From: Hexactinellida sp. DTS-2022
Taxonomy: Eukaryota > Porifera > Hexactinellida
Length of the DNA: 64,000 nt
Assembly (NCBI GenBank): GCA_028753945.1
Contig: JAPNXP010000002.1
Location: 62,001-126,000 of the forward strand
Direction: 5' to 3'
The notes under the pieces are model-generated. The model had not been told where the DNA came from. It did not search any database and saw only the letters and a program-made list of their open reading frames with translations. How positions within the stretch are numbered: the first letter of the stretch is position 1; each line of letters starts with the position of its first letter. The translations under genes were made by a program, and so were the position numbers. Below are positions 45,764 to 56,445 of the stretch, piece after piece.

Positions 45764-46218
45764 GAATTATAACTCGCTGGTTCTTTCAAAAAGTATAGAA
45801 GCGTAAATTTAAGAAATTCTCTTAATTATGTGTCTACTTATTTGTATTTACCATGATTTGTACTACTCTGTTTATTCTTATTTCTATTATGTAGTTAAGT
45901 GTGTCGTGTGTCACTGCTAGAGCCAGAGAGAGAAAGAGGAGAGAGGAAAGAAAGCCAATAATTGTGTATTATTCACTGTATATTAATATTAGAAATTGTA
46001 CTGTTTGTGTTTATTATTACTATTAAATTATGAAAATCCAATCACCCTTCTCATTACAGCTAATACTAGTCACGGGCTAGCAGGGCTGAGTTTGTTTACG
46101 ACCTAGAGACGTATAAAGAACTTAGTAGTTCAATATAGAAAACATTAAAACATTCAAATTTCCCATCTTCTTGTGCATCCCTGGTACATCTACTGTCAGG
46201 CCATATATAGAGTAGGCT

Positions 46219-47823
46219 ATGGACATTCCTATTCCCAATAATGATGCTCAATATTCGGATAAGGAGACTCTTAGTATCTGTAAGGACTCTGTTATTTCAG
46301 GCAAGGACCCTCTTAGTTCCGATAAGGATCTCGTTAGTTCCGATAAGGAGCTTAGTTCCGGTAAGGATCTAGTTAGTTCCGATAAGGAGCTTAGTACTGG
46401 TAAGATGGAAGAGGGAATAGTGACTACTTTGGACTCGGATGTTTACATGACTATGAAACGTCAAAAGAAGAAGAACGGAGAAGAATTAACCGAAACTAAC
46501 AAGAAGCAGAACGCAATCGCTACAATGAGAATACCAACTAACTTCGGGGCAGACAGTTCCTCTATAGACGGTATCCTGTCCCCTGTCCTAAGGAACGTAC
46601 CAGAGGGGAACCTATACGCATACATGAAACCACTTGACACCTTTCCCGTTATGAAACCACTTGACACCTATCCCGTTATGAAGCGTAGCAACTCCCTAAG
46701 TTCCTTCGATCAGCTGAGGGCCATGTTCGAACCGAACCCTGAGTTCAACAAACCGAACAAGATGCGGCAATCTGAGACCCTCGAAATGGTGTGTGCCCCT
46801 GAGTCTGAACAGACAGAGGAGAGTTTGTACACCGGTTTCGGGGCCGGCGGTATTAACAAGGATTTGCTAGGAAAGTGGCGTAGCGAGGAGGTTCTTAACG
46901 ACCCAATATACGAAGTCATAGACGAGAGGGCTATAAATAGCAGTGGGGGTCTAGGTAGCAAGAGAAATAGGAACCCTAAAAAGGTGAGTGAGAGGACATT
47001 CGATCTGCCAGTTATAGCCCGCTGTACGCACGGTAAGAAACTGGGACAGCTCGACAAACCCAAGAGCGTGGCTGTGTCGCCAAAGGGTCTAATATATGTG
47101 GCAGAGAAGGGGAACAACCGGGTCCAGGTGTTCAATAGCGAGGCGCACCACCTGTTCAGTTTCGGGGAGAAGTCCGGCAACAACCGAATGGTGGCACCCT
47201 ACGGTCTGTTCGTGAGGGGGGACTCCGTATACGTGACGCTAACTAACCAGCACTGCATACAGGCGTACACGGCAGAGGGGGCGTTCGTGCGGCAGAAGGG
47301 CCGCGAGGGCCGCGAGGAGGGCCGTCTGAAACTGCCGACCGGAATAGACGGGGAGGAGAGAGGAAAGGTATACGTGTGCGACACCGGGAATAACAGGGTA
47401 CAGATATTCGATTCGAACCTAAAGTTTATAAAAGTAGTCCGGATTGCAAAGCTAGATAAACCGCTGGCGATTAAAGTGGTTCGGTTCGGGGAGTTTGTGG
47501 TGCTAGACAGGTCCCCGATGTGCCTCCACTTTTATAACACCTGTGGTCAGCTGTTGGCGGAGATGATAGACACACGGATACACACGAAGCTAATAAACCC
47601 TCTCTACTTCACGATAAGCCAGCAGGGGCACATTATAATGTCAGACTTCTCGAACCACTGCATACACGTGTTCGCTAGTGACGGGACCCTAAGCTGGGTG
47701 CTGGGGGAAGCGGGGAAAGGGAAACCGCTTGAGGAGCCACGGGGCGTAGCCTGCGACACACAGGGGAGACTCGTAACCGTGTGCAACAAGAAACAGGACG
47801 CATTGCAGATATTCGTTATTTAA
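46219..47823 (+). CDS. 3' part of NHL locus 3 (KD repeats plus NHL propeller)
   Basis: 534 codons from an ATG whose three bases are the last bases of the transposon's right end; host sequence starts at GACATTCCT (MDIPIPNN). Repeats of SSDKEL/SSGKDL type, then a linker with YMTM and YAYM (YxxM) and YEVI motifs, and a C-terminal NHL propeller (about 270-534; IYVAEKGNNRVQVFN, VYVCDTGNNRVQIFD, HIIMSDFSNHCIHVF). It could be translated as an N-terminally truncated protein if transcription starts in or reads through the transposon. Otherwise it is the distal exon part of the interrupted gene. Confidence 0.85.
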   Translation: MDIPIPNNDAQYSDKETLSICKDSVISGKDPLSSDKDLVSSDKELSSGKDLVSSDKELSTGKMEEGIVTTLDSDVYMTMKRQKKKNGEELTETNKKQNAIATMRIPTNFGADSSSIDGILSPVLRNVPEGNLYAYMKPLDTFPVMKPLDTYPVMKRSNSLSSFDQLRAMFEPNPEFNKPNKMRQSETLEMVCAPESEQTEESLYTGFGAGGINKDLLGKWRSEEVLNDPIYEVIDERAINSSGGLGSKRNRNPKKVSERTFDLPVIARCTHGKKLGQLDKPKSVAVSPKGLIYVAEKGNNRVQVFNSEAHHLFSFGEKSGNNRMVAPYGLFVRGDSVYVTLTNQHCIQAYTAEGAFVRQKGREGREEGRLKLPTGIDGEERGKVYVCDTGNNRVQIFDSNLKFIKVVRIAKLDKPLAIKVVRFGEFVVLDRSPMCLHFYNTCGQLLAEMIDTRIHTKLINPLYFTISQQGHIIMSDFSNHCIHVFASDGTLSWVLGEAGKGKPLEEPRGVACDTQGRLVTVCNKKQDALQIFVI

Positions 47824-47980
47824 AGCTCACCCGCAATTGTATACAATATCTATAGTTATGTTTTATTGCATATTTATCAAGCACTATATTGGACTTAACC
47901 TACTTAATTAAATACAGCTAGACATGCACCATAAGTTATTAAAACTCTTAGTTGCCAATTGAAAGTGAATGTGAAACTCA

Positions 47981-48049
47981 GGGCCAGATTAACAGAGGTG
48001 GAGGCCCCTAACTCCTTCCACTACAATTGATGGATTAATCCGGCCCTGG
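47981..48049. repeat. Tiny inverted-repeat element
   Basis: CAGGGCCAGATTAA at left and TTAATCCGGCCCTG at right, about 69 bp, with imperfect 8-bp flanks (GTGAAACT/GTAAAATT). hAT-like ends, weakly supported. The rest of 47824-48513 shows no gene. Confidence 0.5.
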
Positions 48050-48422
48050 TAAAATTGAATTGAATTTCAATTGAAAACGAAAGTGGGGTTTTGACTATTT
48101 ATACCTTGGATCCCAGGGCATCTATGCAATATGATATATATGATATTATATAAACATCGGAAAATAGGAGTCCAGTTTTCCATTGAATCTGATTTATCCC
48201 AATAATTAGTAATGATAGACCTGAAAATGTATTACAACTATATAGGAATATGGTATCAAGGTATAATATCACACTTCAGAATTATGATGTGTCATCATCT
48301 GATACGTTATCTTAATTTTTGATGCGAATTATAGTTTCAACCAAAGCTCCCAAATACTTAGGAAATATTAACACCCAAGTACATCTTAATTAACAGCTGT
48401 TATATTCACTATAGTTCTGTTA

Positions 48423-48504
48423 CAAACACTGTTTATACATATAGCAGTTCTATAATTAGAATGCAAACACTGTTTATACATATAGCAGTTCTATAATTAG
48501 AATG
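48423..48504. repeat. 41-bp perfect tandem duplication at the 3' end of the V-ATPase F gene
   Basis: Two copies of a unit starting CAAACACTGTTTATACATAT and ending AATTAGAATG, just downstream of the V-ATPase F stop codon. Could carry its 3' end signals; no AATAAA seen. Confidence 0.85.
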
Positions 48505-48513
48505 CACAATATA

Positions 48514-48879
48514 CTATCTGAAGTCCTCTGCATTGAACATTCCTTTCGCCCGCTTCAGTATCGAGTCCTTGCTCGGGTCATAAGGATGGTCCTTGGACGG
48601 AATCTCTAGTATAGCAGGAATGCATTCAGTGTGTTTATCCAGCAGGTACCTAATCTCCTCCGCTATAGTCTGTGTTATGAGCAGAATAGCGATGTCCTGG
48701 CGAGTTGTGAACGATCGGAACTTATCTTCGATGTCCTTTGTGTTTGTGTCTTTGGTGACGGTAAAGAAGTTGGCTTGTTTGGCCGCATTTAGCTCGCCAG
48801 TGCCGCCCAATAGAAATCCGGTGCAGGTGTCCTCGTCGGCGATTATAGCGATTAACTTTCTGTTAACTGAAACTGTCAT
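48514..48879 (-). CDS. ATP6V1F: V-type proton ATPase subunit F
   Basis: Intronless, 121 aa, the usual family length (about 119-124). Family landmarks: IAIIADEDTCTGFLLGGTGE at the start, DIAILLITQTIAEEIRYLLD in the middle, PAILEIPSKDHPYDPSKDSI near the end. Subunit F belongs to the V1 central rotor (with D) that couples ATP hydrolysis to proton pumping at endolysosomal membranes. Next gene upstream on the same strand is the Pcc1 gene, 419 bp away with a MITE between. Assignment is secure from sequence alone. Confidence 0.97.
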   Translation of the reverse strand: MTVSVNRKLIAIIADEDTCTGFLLGGTGELNAAKQANFFTVTKDTNTKDIEDKFRSFTTRQDIAILLITQTIAEEIRYLLDKHTECIPAILEIPSKDHPYDPSKDSILKRAKGMFNAEDFR

Positions 48880-49052
48880 TCTATGCTATAGTTCTAGTTA
48901 TAGTTCCAGTTCTGTTATATAATAGCTAGAGGCATATAGGAACCCAGGTAATGCAGCCATATGCTCTATTGAACAGATTAGCTGTGAGGCCTATTTTCGG
49001 GCTACGGACCATATAAAGAAAATATGAATATACCTACCTACCAATTATAGTA

Positions 49053-49237
49053 CAGTCAACTCCGCTTAATAGAGCCACCGGTTAATCGGTTTCTCCGCTT
49101 AATCGGGTCAGAATCTCACAGGATTTATAAGACAGAATGACAGTTTGCCTTACAATATTTTCGGTTAATCGGTTTCTCCGCTTAATCGGATCAAAACAAC
49201 CTGGTCCCGAGGTGGCTCTATTAAGCGGAGTTGACTG
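49053..49237. repeat. Family-B MITE (CAGTCAACTCCGCTTAATAG type)
   Basis: 185 bp with perfect 27-bp terminal inverted repeats (start CAGTCAACTCCGCTTAATAG) and flanking TA. Interior repeats GGTTAATCGGTTTCTCCGCT twice. Other copies at 52911-53163 and 58386-58568. Confidence 0.9.
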
Positions 49238-49298
49238 TAGTCAAGTGTAGTATGTGTGTGAATTTGTATACAAATATTGTAAATAACAACAATAACAA

Positions 49299-49565
49299 CT
49301 AGGATGCTAATCGGAACTTATCCATAAATTCTATGATTAACAAAAGTAGATCGAAAAAGGCGCCAACTGCTACCCGGAGTAACCTCGCTTCCTTAGCAAC
49401 GTAATTAACTCTAAGAATGTTGTTATCCAGAATAAATTCCTTTGTCACGAGACTGTTTCTAGGCTCGGGATCGGGAGACAGCGAATTGAGAGCAATCTCT
49501 GCAAATTCATTGGTCGGGAAAGGAACCGAAATCTCACACCTTATAGGGTGGTCTTCTGTTGCCAT
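49299..49565 (-). CDS. LAGE3: KEOPS complex subunit Pcc1/LAGE3
   Basis: 88 aa, intronless. Matches the Pcc1 family: CEISVPFPTNEFAEIALNSL, SPDPEP, then LRVNYVAKEARLLRVAVGAF and a C-terminal helix. Pcc1 is the small dimerisation subunit of KEOPS, which makes the N6-threonylcarbamoyl modification of adenosine 37 in ANN-decoding tRNAs. The ATG at 49565 (MATEDHPIRC) fits the family length; the open frame extends 77 codons further upstream but that part (MDATGRGAS...) has no family resemblance and overlaps the 3' end of the dynein gene, so I reject it. Confidence 0.92.
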   Translation of the reverse strand: MATEDHPIRCEISVPFPTNEFAEIALNSLSPDPEPRNSLVTKEFILDNNILRVNYVAKEARLLRVAVGAFFDLLLLIIEFMDKFRLAS

Positions 49566-49753
49566 GGAAACTGCTAAATATGCTAAGAATTTGTTTAGTT
49601 TTGATAAAAAATGAGCAATTCGAGATAAATAAGTGTGAAATAATTCGGCAGATAAATACGTAATCAGTTTATAGTTAACAATAGTTACCCTATAGAGTTT
49701 GAATGGGAAATAAGTAGTGATAAGTAGTGATATATAGGCTATAGCATAAGTGA

Positions 49754-52700
49754 TTAGTCCGTGTTCAGCACTAGCGCCACGCCCTGTAGCGTCCAATGGG
49801 AGGAATGCTCCAGTGTGAACAGGTCCGCTTCGAACACGAGACCCACCCCCATAGCGTTACGCCGGTTAGTGGTCACGTACACGGGGGTCCGGAATGTGTT
49901 CTGTAACTTCAGTCGGTGGGTCTCCACGGGAATCACGTGCAGAATTGGGAGCGGCTCTATTAGCACCTTTGGGGTCGATTTAGCGATGCACACATTCGCA
50001 CGGTCCCACACCGCCCCCTCCAAGTACAGACCCTCTATGTAGCAGCCTACACACCAAGGTATTATAGGTACATATTAAACTGGAACCAACCTAACTACTA
50101 CAGTAGAACCTCGTTAGTAGAAACAGGGTTAATACAAACACTATTCAGTCCCCTTCAAAGCCTTTTCAATACAAATGGCATTGGCTAATACGAATTCCGG
50201 TTAATACGAACACATTAATACTGTCCCCTGGTGTCCCTACTAACGAGGCTCTACTGCATAAATATAGCTATAACTACTGCACTTAGCACTTATAACTAAC
50301 CGGACTCGGGTCTCTCCTCGACCTGGTCCCCCCTGAGGATGTCCGTAACGGTTGTGTAGAGAGTGGACTTGTCGAGGGGCCAGCCGTTCTTGCGACAGGT
50401 GGACTGCACCAGAGCCGTTATGTAGGACTCCGGTATATGCAGACCAGACAGCCACATCACCCGAGGCTCAACTAGAGAGAGAGAGAGAGAGAGTGTGTTG
50501 TTGTGGTGCTGTGTTGTGTTGTTGTTGTGATAATTAATATTATTATGTTGTTGTTGTTGTGTTGTTGTTGTGATAATTAATATTATTATGTTGTTGTTGT
50601 TGTGTTGTTATTATTGATTGTTATCCAGTTGGTATATTGTGCAATTGTGCTGTGTTGTAAGGTAAGGTAAGGTATTGTGTTGTGTCGTATTTTATTATTA
50701 TCCTGTTGTTGTTGTTGTTATTATTGTGTTGCTATTGTGCTGTTGTTGTCATTATTATTATCCTGTTATCATGTTATTATGTATCGTGTCATCATCTCAC
50801 CTTTAACCCACTTGGAGTACTGGTCGTACCTCCTCAGGAAGTGCAGCATCCAGTTAGCAAGCGACTTGTGTGTCTCCGGCGCTAGGCACCGCCACATAGC
50901 GGGCAACTGTCCGTTGTAGAGCGACTTGGCCAGCTCGTCCAGCTCGTTACTCATGCCCACCTCCCCGGCCAGGGCCCGTTGCAGGTTAACCAGGGAGAGA
51001 CCCATGCGTCCGACCAGGTTGTTGAACCTCTCCAACTCTTGGAGGAGCACCACGTTGGTGGGGGTCAGGGTACCAAACTTCTTCTTTATCTGGTCCAACT
51101 CGAAAGTGTCCGGGAGCTTGCTCTGGATGTCAGAGGCGATCCCGCTTATGAAGTCCTCTCGGCTGATACCTGCAAACAACAACAACAAGTAAACAACAAC
51201 TACAGTATACTCTGTTAATAGGAACACCAGGGGACCGTCTTAATATGTTGGTATTTAACCAGAATCGTTTGCATGCATTGTATAGGCTAGGGGAATTAAC
51301 CTTGTACTCCTTAACAGATATTCCCCTTATCCGTGTTCCTACTAACAGAGCCTGTACACGTCACAATAGCTAATATGAGTATCATAAGAACTAATATGAG
51401 TATATCCTCATACGCTCTCCCCCCACCTGTTCCTGACTCCCCGCTCTGCGGCTGCAGCTCCACCAGCTGGCTCCACATGTCCATAGCTGCCCTCGTGAAG
51501 TATCCAATCTCCGCATTGGGATGCAAGCCGAACACGTCGGGCCCGTTGACCAGCGGGAGTCTCTCTATCTCGTCCGTGTACGCGTCCTTGGGGCCCAGCC
51601 CCGGGATCCTATAGTCCATGTCGGCACTCACGAAGAAGTGGAACGGCTGGAACGTGTCAAATATGAAGTCACCAAAGTACTCATCCATATACGTCCTCAG
51701 AACTCTTCTGTCAAAGTTGTCAATAGCCCGGCCTCCGTACATCACCTACAGCACAGCTGATAACAACTGGAACCAACACTGGAACCAACACCGGAACCAA
51801 CTAACCTCTCCTATGAGGTACTTGAGGGACCCCCATGGCATTTTAGGATCTTTCGCTTCGAACGCTTTCGTCAAATACGTTTTCAGAAGTTCCATACAAA
51901 CCGTGAAATCCGATTCGTTGAAGTCGTAGTTAATGTTCCACCCGATCTTCCCGTACTTCCTCCGCTCTTGGACCACAGCATGGAAGAACGCCAGTACGAA
52001 CACCAGCGGCTTAAAGGCCGTATGAGAGCACTCCTCCAGCGAGGAGGGAGATATCTTGTGGTAGGTGTTGCGCATGTTAAGCTTGAGGCCATTGGGCGGC
52101 TCCGTGACAACCTTTAGGGACCTCTGTAGGATGGATATTGGGAAGTCGGGTGTGGGGGCGGTGGTTAGCCATAGCCGGAAGTCGGGGTGTTGGTGTGTCA
52201 TCTTTTCCAGCGCCTTGTCGAGCTCCCGGAGCCACTTAACGAGCAAGTGGCAGTTCTGCAGCAACAGCCACTGCCCCCGCTGAGACGCGGTCTCCAGCAT
52301 CTGGAGAGCCAGCTTCTCCTGGCCCTGGCCCATCGCCAGGAACTTGAGTCTGCTGCCCCCCGCCCTATAGGCACCTTAGGTCAGTTACAGGTCAATAGGG
52401 ACCTCAATGGTAGACATATATGTGGGTATCCTATGTGGCCATTAAAACGACTTGCGTGTTTTGAAGTCATCATTCGAGTTTTATAAAACGAAATGTTTCA
52501 CAATTATTTTGGCTTATAACATTTTAGCTACGAAGGTATGGCAATATAGGATAGCTTGTAGTGTATGCCTAATTAACAAGGCTTGACATGTAACCGGAAC
52601 TAACACCTACCCTATCCTACTGGCCAGCTTATGCAGCTCCCCTGCAGGGTCCGCCCCCGGACTGAGGATGAACACGATTGGGGAGCCACTGGTGCTCCGC

Positions 52701-54008
52701 TCGAATATCTGCTCGTAGGATATAACGGGCGGCGTAACGAAGCTCTCCCCCATTAGCTTAGTTATGTAGTTGGTCATGGCCCGGTATATTCTGTCCACGC
52801 GGAAACACCGGAGCACCAACAGCAGCTGGAGGTCCGAGAGGCCGCTCGCGTAGGCGCCGGGGAGAGGGGTAGCCTAGGGACAGTGTCATAGTTAGTTCCA
52901 ATTGGAACTATAGGAGTGTCCGCTTAATAGAGCCACCGTATTACAGTGGATGCCGGTTATAAGAACATCGTCGGGAACTGCATATACTATGTTCTTATAA
53001 CCGGCATAAATTATACAGGGTATATGCCAACCGTTTTCCAGTAGAATGTTCTTATATCCGATATCTATTGTACCATATAAGGAATTACAGTTTGGCTGTA
53101 ATATTTGGTTAATTGGGCCAAATTACCCTCGAACCAGAGTGGCCTATTAAGCGGAGTCTACTGTAGCTAAATGGAACTATGTTATCAAACAGGAACTAAC
53201 TTCCGGCGCGTCAGAATCGAACCAGCCCTTCCAGCTGTTCTCGCTACGCTCCACAGAGTCCGCGAGGGCCCCAAACACCTCGCTATTGACCTGCGTGAGC
53301 TTAATAACGTCCTCCCAGCCCTGCTCAGGGATCCAGGGGTGCGGCCTCCCCCTGGTGCTCTTCTCAAGCGATATGTTACCCTTCAGGAAGAAGTTAAGTT
53401 CCTCCTGGTTAAGCCCAGACTCCGCTTCCTAGTAAACAACAACAACAACAACAAACAAATAAACAAATATATAAACTAACTAACTAACGAACAAACAAAT
53501 AAGTAAACAGATAAACAACTAACTGACTAACTAACAGACTAACTAACTAACTAACAGACTAACTAACTAACAGACTAACAAACAAACAAACTAACTAACT
53601 AACTAACAAACAAACAAACTAACTAACTAACTAACTACGTACCTCTATTTTTATTGTCATCTGAAAGGAGAACAACAACTTGTGCTCCTCGAACAGACCA
53701 GTGCACGCATAGTGATACACATTAATGGTTAGAGTCTCTACGATATTCCTGACCCTCTTCTTAACGTCATTGCTGGGATTGGACTTCTTTAGGGAGTGTT
53801 TGAACAGCTCCAGGTACGAATTGAGACTGTACTGGTACATGGTGTTTATACTAGCCATATGTGAGAGCACAAAGAATAGGACTGCCCCCCTCTTGGCCGC
53901 GGCTCTGTACAGGTTCCTGAGGTCCTCGATCTGTCGGGAAGTCTTGTCTGCCTCCTTCAGCTTCTCCATTACCTACACACGGATAAAGAGAGTATTGTTG
54001 TTATTGTT

Positions 54009-54044
<36 letters not shown>

Positions 54045-56400
54045 ACTCATTAGTTTACGGGTACAGTAGATGCTAGTACAGTATATGCCGGATATTAGAA
54101 CATGCCAGATATAAGAATACCGGTTATAAGAACATTCTACTGGAAAAACAGTTGCCATATACCCTATTAAATTTATGCCGGTTATAAGAACACCGGTAAT
54201 AAGAACATGTCGGTTATAAGAACACTATATGCAGTCCTGACGATGTTCTTATAACCGGCATCCACTGTATAACACATGTTGTTGTTGTTGTTTACAGTGT
54301 ATGTACCTCGGTCGCCTTTGTCTTGGTCTCCTCCAGAGTGCCCACTAACTCCACATTGTCCAGCATATTTCCCTGAGAGGAGGCCAGCTCTCGGAGCAGA
54401 GTATCCTCAAGGTCCTTCAGAAGTTTCTTATTGTTGCTTGTCTGCTCTATAAGCTCCTCCCTTGCCTTTTCTAGCTCGGGTCTCTCATTTCCGACTATTA
54501 CGCTCAACAGCTGATCCTCTAGACCTGCACACAGTGTACGGTAGAGCCTCGTTAGTACGGACACCAGGGGGCCGTCAATATGTGTTCGTGTTATGCCAGG
54601 ATTCGTAATAACCGGTGTCATATATAGTCAAGTTTTGTTATATGAACATTCAAGGGACCAAAATTGTGTTAATAAAAAGAGACTTCATAATAAACGAACT
54701 CAACTTAATACAAACCCTATGTAAGTTGTTAATTGGGACCATAGGGCTTGTTCATAAAAAAAATTAATAATAAGCAGACGTAAATTGTTCCTAATAAGCA
54801 GCCTGACTGTATTGAAAAGGCTTTGAAGGGGACTGAATAGTATTCGTATTAACAGGAATTACATACTAACGATGTTCTACTGTACACACACATATCCCTA
54901 TGGCACAATGTCTCACCCTTTAGTGTCACGGTGTAGTTAATAACCATAGCCCGAGAGAATACAGCAGGCGAATAGTTAGGGTTAGCCAGCTTTGAGGTAA
55001 GATAGAGTCTGAAGTTGGGATCATAATCCACGTCCTTGTCCCCTAGTCGTACAGTCAGCTGTTGTCCCGTGCCCTTGAGGTTCTTCCCCAACACGTCGTC
55101 TATAACCGGATCGATGTACCCCTCCACGTCCTTGAAGAGAAACGGGGATCCGTACTTGATGGCCAGCTCGAGACTCTTTATAAAGTCGGAGCTGTTGAAC
55201 GTGGATATCTAGGTGTGATGTGATATATTAGTTCCAGTTCCATATGTGTTAGTAGGGTTTCTAACAGGCAAATATTCTGCGCGCCTAGATTTAGTTTGAG
55301 CTCGCTAACACGCCTAAAATACTCATTTGTATTACGTCTATGGTAGCATCTATCGATTTTTGCGGGCCTAGAAAGTTTCCTTTCAAAATACGGTCTGTAT
55401 AAACAAGGAATTATCCAGGAGCGCGAAAAGCTCCTTATGGAGTAATATTTTTGGAAAATTTTATTTAGGAGAGTGAAATTTTGGAACCTTCTCCTATACC
55501 ATAACATTAATTTGTGATTTAAGCGTATAAAATTGGATCAGACCGGGATTAGGATCATATGTACAAATGCCTGTATTATACACTGATTAGGAGCGCATCT
55601 ACAAATGCCTGTATAATACACTGGTGTCACTAGTATCACTATATCACTATATCACAGTTGTACCTTTAAGTTGGCCCCCGCCTCTCTCCTGCGTATCCAG
55701 TTGAGTGCCTGCTGCTGCGGGTCTATGCAGATGGGGAACCGAGAGGCCCGCGTTGTGAGAATCCCGTTCTGGATGGAGAGCTCGTCAGGGGGCAGTCCCT
55801 CCGAGGTCCACCTAGGGATGTGTCGCGTTAACACCTGCCACACTCGGGACACATTAACAGATCTAACTACGGTATACCCTTGTTAATAGGAACACCAACG
55901 GACGGTTAAATATGTTCGTCTTATCCGGAGTTCGTATTAACCGGAGTAATATCCATTGAATAGCCATTGTAGGGACCTGAATTTGTGTAAATATCTGTTC
56001 GTCTTATCCGGGATTCGTTATAACCGTGTTCCTATTAACTACTGTGCTTACTTGCTAATCTCCACGTCATTAGTGAGCAGCTGTTCCAGCTTAAACGGCT
56101 GCGAGAGGGGAATGGCCCTCTCCAGGATATCCTTCTGGAATATTCCGAACACCATCTCGTCCCGGAAGTCCCAGCTGAATGCCCCCTCATAGCTCAGGAA
56201 GCTGGAGGCGAGCAGGCAGTCCCCCAGCAGGCGCACCCGCTGTCCCTTCAGCTGCTCCAGGTCCTCGCGCCACCGCTTCTTCTCAGACCCCAGCCCGGTG
56301 ATCAGCTTGTCCGCCGCCACCAGGCGACGCTCCATTATCGCCGTCTCCTCCTCCAGCTCCCGCTTGTCCGTCATGGCTTCCGCGTACCTAGTGGCACAGG

Positions 56401-56445
<45 letters not shown>

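Larger units (their letters stand above)
43739..46221 (+). mobile_element. P-superfamily DNA transposon (THAP-domain), 2483 bp
   Basis: Perfect 31-bp terminal inverted repeats, beginning CATAGCCTACTCTATATATG, with the direct repeat GACATTC (8 bp GACATTCC if the shared C is counted) at 43732-43738 and 46222-46228. Inside are a THAP zinc-finger N-terminus (MPNSCSVPGCKSNYNPH, HVPVFKMPQNPP, REDIGDLKVVYVC) and P-transposase-like segments (SNERQNVKLVLKVVNE, ELVDTLLTVWKLFNV, RPLTFNDERFRFL, KDRGGLKYPSEPVLNSLF). 31-bp TIRs and an 8-bp duplication are also those of Drosophila P. The transposase frame is broken and carries a second insertion (44780-44930). It lies inside a coding exon of NHL locus 3. 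Confidence 0.88.

Noticed and set aside
49566-49796. 77-codon N-terminal extension of the Pcc1 gene
   Set aside because: No family resemblance, overlaps the dynein 3' exon, and the ATG at 49565 gives the normal Pcc1 length.
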